Shown: positions 1 through 6,880 of the stretch, in pieces
How positions within the stretch are numbered: the stretch's first letter is position 1
Layout: each line of letters starts with the position of its first letter
From: Chitinophagaceae bacterium
Lineage (GTDB): Bacteria; Bacteroidota; Bacteroidia; Chitinophagales; Chitinophagaceae
Assembly (NCBI GenBank): GCA_025924755.1
Contig: JAICHT010000138.1
Location: 1 to 8,890, forward strand
Direction: 5' to 3'
Length of the DNA: 8,890 nucleotides
Position numbers and translations under genes: made by a program
The notes under the pieces: model-generated
Seen by the model: the letters and a program-made list of their open reading frames with translations, nothing else
Told to the model about the DNA's origin: nothing
The model's database searches: none

Positions 1-1
1 A

Positions 2-1615
2 ACACATGGTGCCTTTGTATTTGGTAGTTTAGGTTTAGATTATTTTGTTACCAACCGTACTACAATTTCGTTGACCGGTATTAAAGTGCATGGAGAATTT
101 AAGCCCAACTCCTTGGTAGATACGTATACCGATACGCTTAGTAATGGTAACACTATAGCACAGAGTTACTATCAGAGAAGCTCAAACGGCACCCGTACAT
201 TTAATGCAAATGGATTGCAGTTTGGTGTAAAGCACTTGTTTCCAAAAGAAGGTGAAGAATTATCTACCGATGGCAACTTCTTTTCCGGAAAAAATTCAGG
301 CAACTCTTTCTATACTACAGATTATTACAATAAATCCGGAACAGTAAGCGGTACAGAACTTCAAAAAGTGTTGAACAACGGCAATAACCGGTTTTTCACC
401 ATACAAACCGATTATACCAACCCTATAACAGCTAAGACCAAGCTGGAAGCGGGCTTGCGGGCACAGATTCGTAATTTCCAGAGCGATAATGAAACGTATA
501 TACAGGACACCAATGCTACTGCATATACTAAAATTTCATCGGACGCCAGCAATTACAAAAACACCGATAATGTATATGCCGCTTATGCTACAGTAACCAG
601 TGGTTTTAAAAACTTTGGATATAAAGTAGGGGTGCGGGCCGAAAGTTCCAACTATACCGGCGATTTATCCAATACAGGTGTCAAGTTCACACACAACTAT
701 CCTATCAGCTTGTTCCCGTCTTTATTTTTAAGTCAAAAGCTAAAAGATAAACAAGAGCTGCAATTGAGCTATACCCGCCGTATCAATCGTCCTAACTTCT
801 TTAACCTGATACCTTATGTGATTGACCGCAGCAGCAAGCAGGTAGTGATGCGGGGCAATCCGGACCTGGTGCCTGAGTTCACCAATTCGCTGGAAGCTTC
901 GTACAGCAAAACGCTTAAAGGCAATAATAACATACTTGCTTCTATATATTACAAGCATACCAATAACCTGATCACGCAATACCTTACCAGTGAGATAGAC
1001 CCGGTAACAGGTGCTTATATTATGACGTTCGTGAATGCAAATTCCAGCTACGCCACCGGTGCAGAACTGACATCCGTAAATTACCTGAAGAAGTGGTGGG
1101 ACATAACTACAAACGTAAACGTCTATAATTCGCAAATCAATACCAGCAATATTACAAATAAAACGCAGGGTGCTTTGTGGAGTTGGTTCGGTAAAATCAA
1201 CAACAACTTTAAATTACCTAAAAACTTTACCATCCAGCTATCCGGCAATTACCAGTCAAAAACCAATTTGCCTGTAAACCAGAACCAGCAAAGCTTTGGC
1301 CCTCCTCAACAAGCGCAAAGTGCTTCACAGGGATATATCCGTCCTTTCTGGGCAGTTGATGCCGCCATACGTAAAAGCTTCCTGAAAAACAATGCAGCAG
1401 CCTTTACCTTAAGCTTCAGCGATATCTTCAGAACACGGATACAAAACCAACATTCTGAAAGCGACTTGTTTATACAGGATTACAGCCGATTGAACAATCC
1501 GCAAATGATTCGCCTGAACTTTACCTATCGTTTTGGAAAAATGGATATGTCGTTGTTTAAACGCAAAGTAAACGGAAACGGCATGCAGGGTGCTACCGAA
1601 GGTATGCAACAATAA
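2..1615 (+). CDS. Outer-membrane beta-barrel family protein (TonB-receptor-like), C-terminal part
   Basis: The reading frame is open from the left window edge, so this is the C-terminal 537 residues of a longer protein; the N-terminus (signal peptide, usually a carboxypeptidase-regulatory-like domain and a plug) lies outside. A TTG at 71 is internal and is not the start, because the 23 codons before it continue the same beta-strand pattern. The visible part is alternating aromatic/polar beta-strands typical of a 20+ strand barrel. It has the segment RRINRPNFFNLIPY (about nt 775-817) followed by RGNPDLVPEF (about nt 850-880), hallmarks of the Bacteroidota outer-membrane beta-barrel family (OMP_b-brl_3 type). 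The last strand NFTYRFGKMDM is followed by a polar, Gln/Met/Gly-rich tail. It acts in the outer membrane; its substrate is unknown. The GH3 gene begins 30 nt downstream with no terminator between, suggesting co-transcription. It is not a clear SusC homologue and no SusD partner is seen. Confidence 0.88.
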   Translation, partial: THGAFVFGSLGLDYFVTNRTTISLTGIKVHGEFKPNSLVDTYTDTLSNGNTIAQSYYQRSSNGTRTFNANGLQFGVKHLFPKEGEELSTDGNFFSGKNSGNSFYTTDYYNKSGTVSGTELQKVLNNGNNRFFTIQTDYTNPITAKTKLEAGLRAQIRNFQSDNETYIQDTNATAYTKISSDASNYKNTDNVYAAYATVTSGFKNFGYKVGVRAESSNYTGDLSNTGVKFTHNYPISLFPSLFLSQKLKDKQELQLSYTRRINRPNFFNLIPYVIDRSSKQVVMRGNPDLVPEFTNSLEASYSKTLKGNNNILASIYYKHTNNLITQYLTSEIDPVTGAYIMTFVNANSSYATGAELTSVNYLKKWWDITTNVNVYNSQINTSNITNKTQGALWSWFGKINNNFKLPKNFTIQLSGNYQSKTNLPVNQNQQSFGPPQQAQSASQGYIRPFWAVDAAIRKSFLKNNAAAFTLSFSDIFRTRIQNQHSESDLFIQDYSRLNNPQMIRLNFTYRFGKMDMSLFKRKVNGNGMQGATEGMQQ

Positions 1616-1645
1616 TTTTAAATTTATTGGTATAATATCAACAAA

Positions 1646-3598
1646 ATGAATCGCACAACCACACTGCTTTCATCTGCAGGCATGCTTACACTGGCAACTA
1701 TTGGAATTATTTCATGGAAAAATTTGCAAAAGAACCCGGTAAATGCTTTAGTAAAAAAAGAATCAAAATGCCTGGTAACCATAAACGGTTACACTTTTCG
1801 GGATTTGAATAAGAACAGCAAACTGGATGTATATGAAGACAGCCGCCAGCCTGTAGAGGCACGGGTGACAGATCTGCTAAAGCAAATGAACCTGGAAGAA
1901 AAAGCAGGTATGATGTTCATTAACGGTACGGTCATCAATGCAGATGGTACTATTGAAAAGAAACCCGGTGCTATGGGCCCGGCGGCAGCTTTGCCTTCTG
2001 CAGAAGAATTAATTACGAAGAAAAAGATGAACCATTTTAATTACTGGGCAGTGCCAAAAGTAAAAGAACTTGCTACCGGTTATAATGCCATTCAAAAAAC
2101 GGCTGAGGCCACGCGGCTTGGCATTCCGGTAACCATTGCATCAGATCCGCGAAGTGCCTTTAGCAATACTATTTTCTCCATGGCGGCCAGCGAATTTTCG
2201 CTATGGTGCGAACCCCTGGGCTTTGGTGCGATTGGCGATGAAAAGCTGACAAAAGAATTTGCGGATATAGCCCGGCAGGAATATGTAGCTGTGGGCATTC
2301 GCGAAGCATTACATCCGCAGGTAGACCTGGCTACGGAGCCACGCTGGCCGCGTATTGCAGGCACGTTTGGCGAAGATGCGCAATTAACAGCACGGATGGC
2401 AAAGGCTTATATTGAAGGATTCCAAGGCATTAAGTTAGATTCCAACAGTGTGGCCTGCATGACCAAACATTTTCCGGGTGGCGGCCCGCAAAACCAGGGT
2501 CTGGATCCACACTTTCCTTTTCAAAAAGGACAGATATATCCCGGAAATAACTTTGCGTACCATTTAATACCGTTTGAAGCAGCCATAGCAGCGCATACGG
2601 CAGCCATCATGCCTTACTACGGTGTACCCATGAATCAAACGAAGGAAAACGTAGGTTTCTCTTACAACAAAGCTATCGTTACGGATTTACTGCGAAAGAA
2701 ATATCACTATGATGGAGTGGTGTGTACCGATTGGGGTTTGGTAACAGATACGCATATGGGCAATGTAGTATGGCCCGCCAGAGCCTGGGGCGTAGAACAT
2801 TTATCAACAGAAGAACGGGTTCAAAAATTAATTGATGCCGGTGTAGATCAGTTGGGTGGCGAAAGCATTCCGGAAGTGATAGTAAAACTGGTAAACGATA
2901 AAAAGATCACCGAGCAACGGATCAATGAATCGGTAAGAAGATTATTGCGGCAAAAGTTTGAACTGGGCCTGTTTGACAACCCGTATATTGATGTAGATAA
3001 CGCAGTGCAAACAGTAGGCAAACCGGAGTTTAAAAAAGCAGGCGAAGCATCGCAGCGCCGGGCCATCACCCTATTAAAAAACAGTAACAGTAGTAATAAA
3101 AAAACATTGCCTTTAACACAAGGCACATTAAAAATTTATGTAAGAAATATCGATACAAAAGTAGCGGCTCAATACGGGCAAATCGTTGATAAGCCAGGCG
3201 AGGCGGATATTGCCATCATTCGTTTAAATACGCCCTGGTACCCGGTAGAAACCGATATACCTATGGCAAAAAGTTTTCATCATGGCGACCTGGACTTTAA
3301 AGGAGAAAAAAAGGATTCGATCCTCCAGTTGTTAAATGCCGTTCCTACTATTGTAGATATTAATTTAGACCGTCCTGCCGTGATTCCGGAGATCAGTGAA
3401 AAAGCAAAAGGATTATTGGCCGATTTTGGTGCCAGCGACGCAGCAGTATTAGATGTGATATTCGGGAAATATAAGCCCGGCGGCCATCTGCCATTCGAGC
3501 TGCCTTCTTCTATGGAAGCCGTACGGACGCAAAAAGAAGATGTGCCTTACGATTCAAAGGCTCCGTTGTACAAATTTGGATATGGATTGAGTTATTGA
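1646..3598 (+). CDS. Glycoside hydrolase family 3 protein (beta-glucosidase-like)
   Basis: This 650-residue protein is a two-domain GH3 enzyme that should release terminal sugars from beta-glycosides by a retaining mechanism; the sugar specificity cannot be read from sequence. A hydrophobic stretch at residues 11-23 is a signal peptide or signal anchor, so it probably acts in the periplasm. Residues 53-65 (DLNKNSKLDVYED) form an EF-hand/dockerin-like calcium loop seen at the front of several GH3 proteins. The TIM-barrel domain spans about 67-450, with a substrate-site EPRWPRIAGTFGED (231-244), KHFPGGG (274-280) and GVVCTDWG (357-364), where D362 is the expected nucleophile. The C-terminal alpha/beta-sandwich (about 475-650) ends in the usual FGYGLSY. 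I could not assign the acid/base Glu with confidence. There is no fibronectin-III tail. The start is the first ATG after the upstream stop; the leader is A/T-rich with no Shine-Dalgarno. The upstream neighbour is an outer-membrane barrel gene, 30 nt away. Confidence 0.93.
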   Translation: MNRTTTLLSSAGMLTLATIGIISWKNLQKNPVNALVKKESKCLVTINGYTFRDLNKNSKLDVYEDSRQPVEARVTDLLKQMNLEEKAGMMFINGTVINADGTIEKKPGAMGPAAALPSAEELITKKKMNHFNYWAVPKVKELATGYNAIQKTAEATRLGIPVTIASDPRSAFSNTIFSMAASEFSLWCEPLGFGAIGDEKLTKEFADIARQEYVAVGIREALHPQVDLATEPRWPRIAGTFGEDAQLTARMAKAYIEGFQGIKLDSNSVACMTKHFPGGGPQNQGLDPHFPFQKGQIYPGNNFAYHLIPFEAAIAAHTAAIMPYYGVPMNQTKENVGFSYNKAIVTDLLRKKYHYDGVVCTDWGLVTDTHMGNVVWPARAWGVEHLSTEERVQKLIDAGVDQLGGESIPEVIVKLVNDKKITEQRINESVRRLLRQKFELGLFDNPYIDVDNAVQTVGKPEFKKAGEASQRRAITLLKNSNSSNKKTLPLTQGTLKIYVRNIDTKVAAQYGQIVDKPGEADIAIIRLNTPWYPVETDIPMAKSFHHGDLDFKGEKKDSILQLLNAVPTIVDINLDRPAVIPEISEKAKGLLADFGASDAAVLDVIFGKYKPGGHLPFELPSSMEAVRTQKEDVPYDSKAPLYKFGYGLSY

Positions 3599-3610
3599 CC
3601 TACGTTATAA

Positions 3611-3646
3611 AATTAAAAAGGCCTGAAGTTTCAGGCCTTTTTAATT
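3611..3646. terminator. Bidirectional intrinsic terminator shared by convergent genes
   Basis: A perfect 16-bp inverted repeat (arms 3611-3626 and 3631-3646) encloses a 4-nt AGTT loop. The core is AGGCCTGA/TCAGGCCT, flanked by A-tracts on the left and T-tracts on the right, so either strand gives a GC-rich hairpin followed by a U-run. It sits 12 nt after the GH3 stop and 14 nt after the GIN-gene stop on the other strand, and serves both. Confidence 0.93.
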
Positions 3647-3660
3647 TGTATATATCCATA

Positions 3661-4374
3661 TTATGACTTATGAGAAATATTACTGGCGCCACTAGTTTTG
3701 ATATTTCGTATCATAGCGCTTCCTTTATAATTTACACTGCTGGCACCGCTTAAAGAGGCCGACAATTCTTTATCTACCGAAATCTTTATAGTACAGGCGC
3801 CTGATGCATCTACAGTGCAAACGCTGGTAGTAAAGTCGTAAGCTTTTACATCGCTGGCACCCCTGGCATCAATAGTGGTTTCATTGGCCGATCCGCTGAT
3901 ATTCATGTCGGAAGCACCATTTAAGTCAGCCGCAAATTTTCCACTTATCGTCATTTTCCCTTCCAGTTTACTGGCACCGGAAAGTTGTAGTTTCAAATCA
4001 GTCAGGCTTAAACTTCCATCAATATTAACCGTGGTAGCGCCACTTACCTTTAATTCGTCTAAATTCTTTACCGATATATAAGCTTTCAGATGGTGGTTTC
4101 CCTGCCAGAACTTGTTACTTTCATCAAACCTGATCGTTAAAACACCATTGCTTACCGAGGTAGTGATTTCGGATATATATTTTTCGTCGTCAGCACTTAC
4201 GGCTACTTTTTCTTCGGTGCCCTGGGAAAGCGCCACTTCAAAAGCGCTGGAAATGTGGATAGCATGGAAGCCGGATACAGAACGTACCTGCACGTTCGGA
4301 TCGTTATATATTTTTTGTGCCGTTGCCATATACGTAACGGCCAAGAAACTTAAGCAGAAAGCTAGCTTATACAT
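3661..4374 (-). CDS. Secreted GIN-domain (DUF2807) beta-helix protein
   Basis: This is a 237-residue exported protein. Residues 1-19/20 (MYKLAFCLSFLAVTYMATAQ) are a standard signal peptide with likely cleavage near A19-Q20. The mature part begins with the family signature of this domain, a segment with VSGFHAIHISSAFEVALSQG (34-53), then a repetitive beta-rich stretch. In the second half a Gly-Ala pair, mostly within SGA or SGAS, recurs at G112, G133, G153, G172, G192, G210 and G229, a period of 18-21 residues, as expected for rungs of a right-handed beta-helix. The family is named as a putative auto-transporter adhesin head GIN domain; its molecular role is not settled. These proteins are periplasmic or surface exposed in Bacteroidota. 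The gene is monocistronic, convergent with GH3 and divergent from the riboswitch gene. An ECF-sigma-like promoter lies just upstream (4390-4418). Confidence 0.9.
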   Translation of the reverse strand: MYKLAFCLSFLAVTYMATAQKIYNDPNVQVRSVSGFHAIHISSAFEVALSQGTEEKVAVSADDEKYISEITTSVSNGVLTIRFDESNKFWQGNHHLKAYISVKNLDELKVSGATTVNIDGSLSLTDLKLQLSGASKLEGKMTISGKFAADLNGASDMNISGSANETTIDARGASDVKAYDFTTSVCTVDASGACTIKISVDKELSASLSGASSVNYKGSAMIRNIKTSGASNISHKS

Positions 4375-4389
4375 AATTGTGTTTTATAC

Positions 4390-4418
4390 TAGTACGCAGG
4401 CGGTAAAAAAAGGTTACA
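4390..4418 (-). promoter_or_regulatory. Candidate ECF-sigma promoter for the GIN-domain gene
   Basis: Reading the minus strand, TGTAACC (4418-4412) is followed by 15 nt and then CGTACTA (4396-4390), that is TGTAAC-N16-CGTA. This matches the general pattern of ECF sigma-factor promoters (an AAC-containing -35 and a CGT-containing -10 about 16 nt apart). The -10 box ends 15 nt before the ATG at 4374, implying a very short leader. No TAnnTTTG housekeeping box was found for this gene. The assignment is inferred from spacing and motif only. Confidence 0.5.
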
Positions 4419-4440
4419 ATTTTTAAAGAATTTTATCCCG

Positions 4441-4448
4441 TACATTTG
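4441..4448 (+). promoter_or_regulatory. Bacteroidota -7 box for the riboswitch-receptor transcript
   Basis: TACATTTG matches the Bacteroidota housekeeping -7 consensus TAnnTTTG exactly. It lies 23 nt upstream of the first base of the TPP aptamer, so transcription would start at about 4452-4455 and include the whole aptamer. A good -33 TTTG element is not visible at the usual 19-21 nt spacing; only a T-run at 4420-4424 lies nearby. Confidence 0.6.
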
Positions 4449-4471
4449 CGTTGCTAAATTTTTCAGCGTTT

Positions 4472-4552
4472 ACCGGGGTGCTTTCTGCAATAGCAGCAGG
4501 GCTGAGATTACACCCGTAGAACCTGATCAGGGTAATGCCTGCGCAGGGAGGT
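4472..4552 (+). promoter_or_regulatory. TPP (THI-box) riboswitch aptamer
   Basis: The conserved TPP aptamer parts occur in order. A short P1 is ACC 4472-4474 with GGT 4550-4552. P2 is GGGTG 4476-4480 with CACCC 4511-4515. A P3 hairpin is CTGC 4485-4488 with GCAG 4493-4496. The invariant CTGAGA (4502-4507) contacts the pyrimidine of TPP. P4 starts from CCTGATC (4522-4528). P5 is CAGG 4528-4531 with CCTG 4538-4541, closing the GTAATG bulge region, and the 3' signature GCGCAGGGA (4541-4549) completes the pyrophosphate-sensor arm. P3 is short and there is no extra P3a arm. It stands 127 nt before the ATG of a TonB-dependent receptor, in the same orientation, and should lower that gene's expression when TPP is plentiful. 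Confidence 0.97.
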
Positions 4553-4679
4553 TTTTGTTAGTTTTTAAGTTTTCAGGTTCAGAATCTCTAATATTGTATT
4601 GAACGCTGAACTTAAATCTGGAACTCATTACTAACCACTTCTCCCCTTGCATTTCCTTTTATCTTTTAAATAATTACCA
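4553..4679 (+). promoter_or_regulatory. Receptor mRNA leader / riboswitch expression platform
   Basis: This is 127 nt of non-coding leader between the aptamer and the receptor ATG. No canonical terminator (GC-rich hairpin plus U-run) is present, which favours control of translation or another mechanism. Complementary segments are visible: AGGTTCAG 4575-4582 with CTGAACTT 4606-4613 (8 bp, one G-U); GTTAGT 4557-4562 with ACTAAC 4630-4635; and GGGAG 4546-4550, inside the aptamer 3' strand, with CTCCC 4641-4645. They nest inside one another. The 40 nt before the ATG are pyrimidine- and A/T-rich with no Shine-Dalgarno, as usual in Bacteroidota. The pairings are proposals from base complementarity only. 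Confidence 0.4.
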
Positions 4680-6824
4680 ATGAAAAGGATTGCATTATTG
4701 ATGAGTTTATCTGTGACAACTATCACAGTTTGGTCGCAAAAAGATTCGCTTACGAAAGACACGATCGATTTATTACCCGTAGAAGTTCGCTCCTTACGGG
4801 CTGGACGGACGGCGCCGTTTACCAAAACAGACCTTACGAAAGCGGCTATTGAAAAACAAAATCTGGGGCAGGATTTACCTTTCCTGCTCAATCAAACGCC
4901 ATCAGTGGTTATTAATTCCGATGCCGGAAACGGTGTGGGCTATACCGGCATTCATATTAGAGGAACCGATGCTACCCGCATAAACGTAACGCTTAACGGC
5001 ATCCCTTTTAATGATGCGGAAAGCCAGGGAACTTATTTTGTAGACCTGCCCGATTTTTCTTCTTCCGTAAACAGTATCCAGATACAACGCGGCGTAGGTA
5101 CGTCATCTAACGGAGCCGGAGCCTTTGGTGCTACTATTAATTTAAGCACTAATGAAGTCAATAAAAAATCATATGCTGAACTCAATAACAGTTACGGATC
5201 TTTTGATACTTGGAAGAATACCATCAAAGCCGGAAGCGGATTGATCGACGGCCATTTTACTACCGATATCCGTTTGTCCCGCATATCCAGCAGCGGTTAT
5301 ATTGACAGGGCTAATACGCATTTACAGTCGCTGTATTTCTCTACCGCGTATTTAAGCGATAAGAATAATATACGGTTCAATATCATTACCGGAAAGGAAA
5401 AAACCTACCAGGCTTGGTATGGGGTTTCGGAAGCAGATCTGCCCATACACCGCACTATCAATTATGCCGGTATGGAAAAGCCCGGTGATCCATACAAAAA
5501 CGAAACGGACAATTATACGCAAACACATTACCAGTTATTTTACGATCATAAGTTCAACCCTAAGCTGACGTTCAATACGGCTTTATTTTTAGTAACCGGC
5601 AAAGGGTACTACGAAGAATATAAAGCAGCGCAGGCATATGCCGATTATAACTTAACACCCTTGGGTACAAATGATACGACTGACTTGGTAAGGCGCCTTT
5701 GGTTGGATAATGCCTTTTTTGGAGACATCTTTTCACTGCAATATAATTCTACCAAAACAGCTTTAACCTTTGGGGGTGCGGTGACGCGGTATAACGGAAA
5801 ACATTACGGAGAGGTAATATGGGCTCAGAACGGCTTTAAAGGCAACAATCGCTACTATGACATGAATGCCTTTAAAAACGATTTTAATGTATATGGAAAA
5901 TGGCAGCAAAACCTGTCGGAAGCCTGGCAATGGTTTACCGATTTACAGTTAAGAAGGGTAAGCCACCGGATAAATGGTTTTGAAGACAATCCAAGTTTAA
6001 TAGTAGATAAGGCTTATACTTTTTTTAACCCTAAGGCCGGTATAAGTTATCACCATAATCATTGGCTGGCCTATGCCTCTTACAGTGTGGCCCAAAAAGA
6101 ACCGAACCGCGATGACTTTGAGGCGAATCTAAATCAATTGCCAAAACCCGAAAAACTACATGATATAGAAGTAAGTGCAGAAAACAAAAATAAAAGGTAT
6201 TCTTTCGGCGTTACCCTGTATTATATGAAGTATATTGACCAATTGGTATTGACCGGAAAAATCAACGATGTAGGTTCGTATACCCGCACTAATATCCCCA
6301 ATAGCTATCGCTTAGGTGTAGAGTTGCAAGGTGGATGGGTTGCCAACAATTGGTTGCAGGCAAGTGCCAACCTTACACTGAGCCGCAATAAAATTTTGAA
6401 CTTTACCGAGTATATTGATAACTACGATAATGGTGATCAGAAAGTAAACAATTACAAAGAAACGGATATCTCATTTTCTCCTGCTGTTATAAGTTCGGGT
6501 ACTGTTACAATAACGCCGGTAAAAAATACTGTTATTGACCTCATCAGTAAATATGTAGGAAAACAATACCTGGATAATACGCAAAATGAAAATCGTAAGC
6601 TAAACAGCTTTTTCACTCAGGATGCAAGAGTTACTTATACGTTTAAAAAAGCGTGGCTGAAAAATGTAAATGTCATTGGCCAGGTGAATAACATTTTTAA
6701 TAAGAAATATGAACCAAACGGATATACCTACAGCTATATTTCCAACAACGAACTGACTACAGAAAACTATTATTATCCGATGGCGGGTACCAACTGGATG
6801 CTGGGACTAAATATAAAGTTATAA
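4680..6824 (+). CDS. TonB-dependent outer-membrane receptor, TPP-riboswitch controlled (probable thiamine or precursor uptake)
   Basis: This complete 714-residue TonB-dependent receptor should import its ligand across the outer membrane using TonB-ExbBD energy. Residues 1-19/20 (ending TVWSQ) are a signal peptide. A TonB-box-like LPVEVRS lies at 32-38. The plug domain, about 45-160, shows IHIRGTDATRINVTLNGIP (91-109) and the typical IQIQRGVGTSSNGAGAFGATINL (134-155 region). The rest is the 22-strand barrel, ending in a final strand with hydrophobic C-terminal residues (LGLNIKL). There is no N-terminal carboxypeptidase-like extension, so it resembles classical vitamin/siderophore receptors (BtuB-like) more than SusC. 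A TPP aptamer precedes it, which in Bacteroidota marks thiamine-related outer-membrane receptors; cargo is therefore inferred as thiamine, its phosphates or a precursor. It is transcribed alone: a strong terminator follows and no pnuT, tenA or thi genes are adjacent within the window. Confidence 0.93.
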   Translation: MKRIALLMSLSVTTITVWSQKDSLTKDTIDLLPVEVRSLRAGRTAPFTKTDLTKAAIEKQNLGQDLPFLLNQTPSVVINSDAGNGVGYTGIHIRGTDATRINVTLNGIPFNDAESQGTYFVDLPDFSSSVNSIQIQRGVGTSSNGAGAFGATINLSTNEVNKKSYAELNNSYGSFDTWKNTIKAGSGLIDGHFTTDIRLSRISSSGYIDRANTHLQSLYFSTAYLSDKNNIRFNIITGKEKTYQAWYGVSEADLPIHRTINYAGMEKPGDPYKNETDNYTQTHYQLFYDHKFNPKLTFNTALFLVTGKGYYEEYKAAQAYADYNLTPLGTNDTTDLVRRLWLDNAFFGDIFSLQYNSTKTALTFGGAVTRYNGKHYGEVIWAQNGFKGNNRYYDMNAFKNDFNVYGKWQQNLSEAWQWFTDLQLRRVSHRINGFEDNPSLIVDKAYTFFNPKAGISYHHNHWLAYASYSVAQKEPNRDDFEANLNQLPKPEKLHDIEVSAENKNKRYSFGVTLYYMKYIDQLVLTGKINDVGSYTRTNIPNSYRLGVELQGGWVANNWLQASANLTLSRNKILNFTEYIDNYDNGDQKVNNYKETDISFSPAVISSGTVTITPVKNTVIDLISKYVGKQYLDNTQNENRKLNSFFTQDARVTYTFKKAWLKNVNVIGQVNNIFNKKYEPNGYTYSYISNNELTTENYYYPMAGTNWMLGLNIKL

Positions 6825-6846
6825 AGCCCATGAAGAACCGTGTATG

Positions 6847-6880
6847 ATAAGGGCCGGAGGTTTCCGGCTCTTATTTTTTT
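6847..6880 (+). terminator. Intrinsic terminator of the TonB-receptor gene
   Basis: A 12-bp hairpin (arms 6847-6858 and 6863-6874, loop GGTT, one G-U pair) with the core GGCCGGA/TCCGGCT is followed by an uninterrupted T-run through 6880. It begins 22 nt after the receptor stop. Its 3' arm and T-run overlap the stop and last codons of the convergent rhodanese gene. On the minus strand the hairpin has no U-tract after it, so it should work mainly for the receptor transcript. Confidence 0.92.

Noticed and set aside
71..73. TTG as the start of the first gene
   Set aside because: The frame is open to the window edge and the preceding 23 codons continue the barrel sequence; the gene is simply cut by the window.
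740..1135. Antisense ORF inside the barrel gene (and similar ones at 2092-2364, 2848-3126, 3875-4081, 4112-4426, 7521-7787, 8168-8672)
   Set aside because: They lie wholly or mostly opposite well-supported genes, have no recognisable motifs, and no own leaders or terminators.
1616..1645. TATAAT-like string between the barrel and GH3 genes as a promoter
   Set aside because: Bacteroidota housekeeping promoters do not use that box, and the 30-nt gap is simply A/T-rich; co-transcription is more likely.
3661..4374. Gly-Ala repeats of the GIN gene as DNA tandem repeats
   Set aside because: The period is visible at protein level only; the nucleotide sequence of each unit has diverged and unit length varies.
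4550..4566. T-runs straight after the aptamer as an intrinsic terminator
   Set aside because: No GC-rich hairpin other than the aptamer itself precedes them, and the P1 stem is only about 3 bp, so this is not a standard terminator.
4631..4891. Minus-strand ORF overlapping the receptor leader and start
   Set aside because: It is antisense to the receptor signal peptide and plug start, shows no recognisable domain, and crosses the leader region; a shadow frame.
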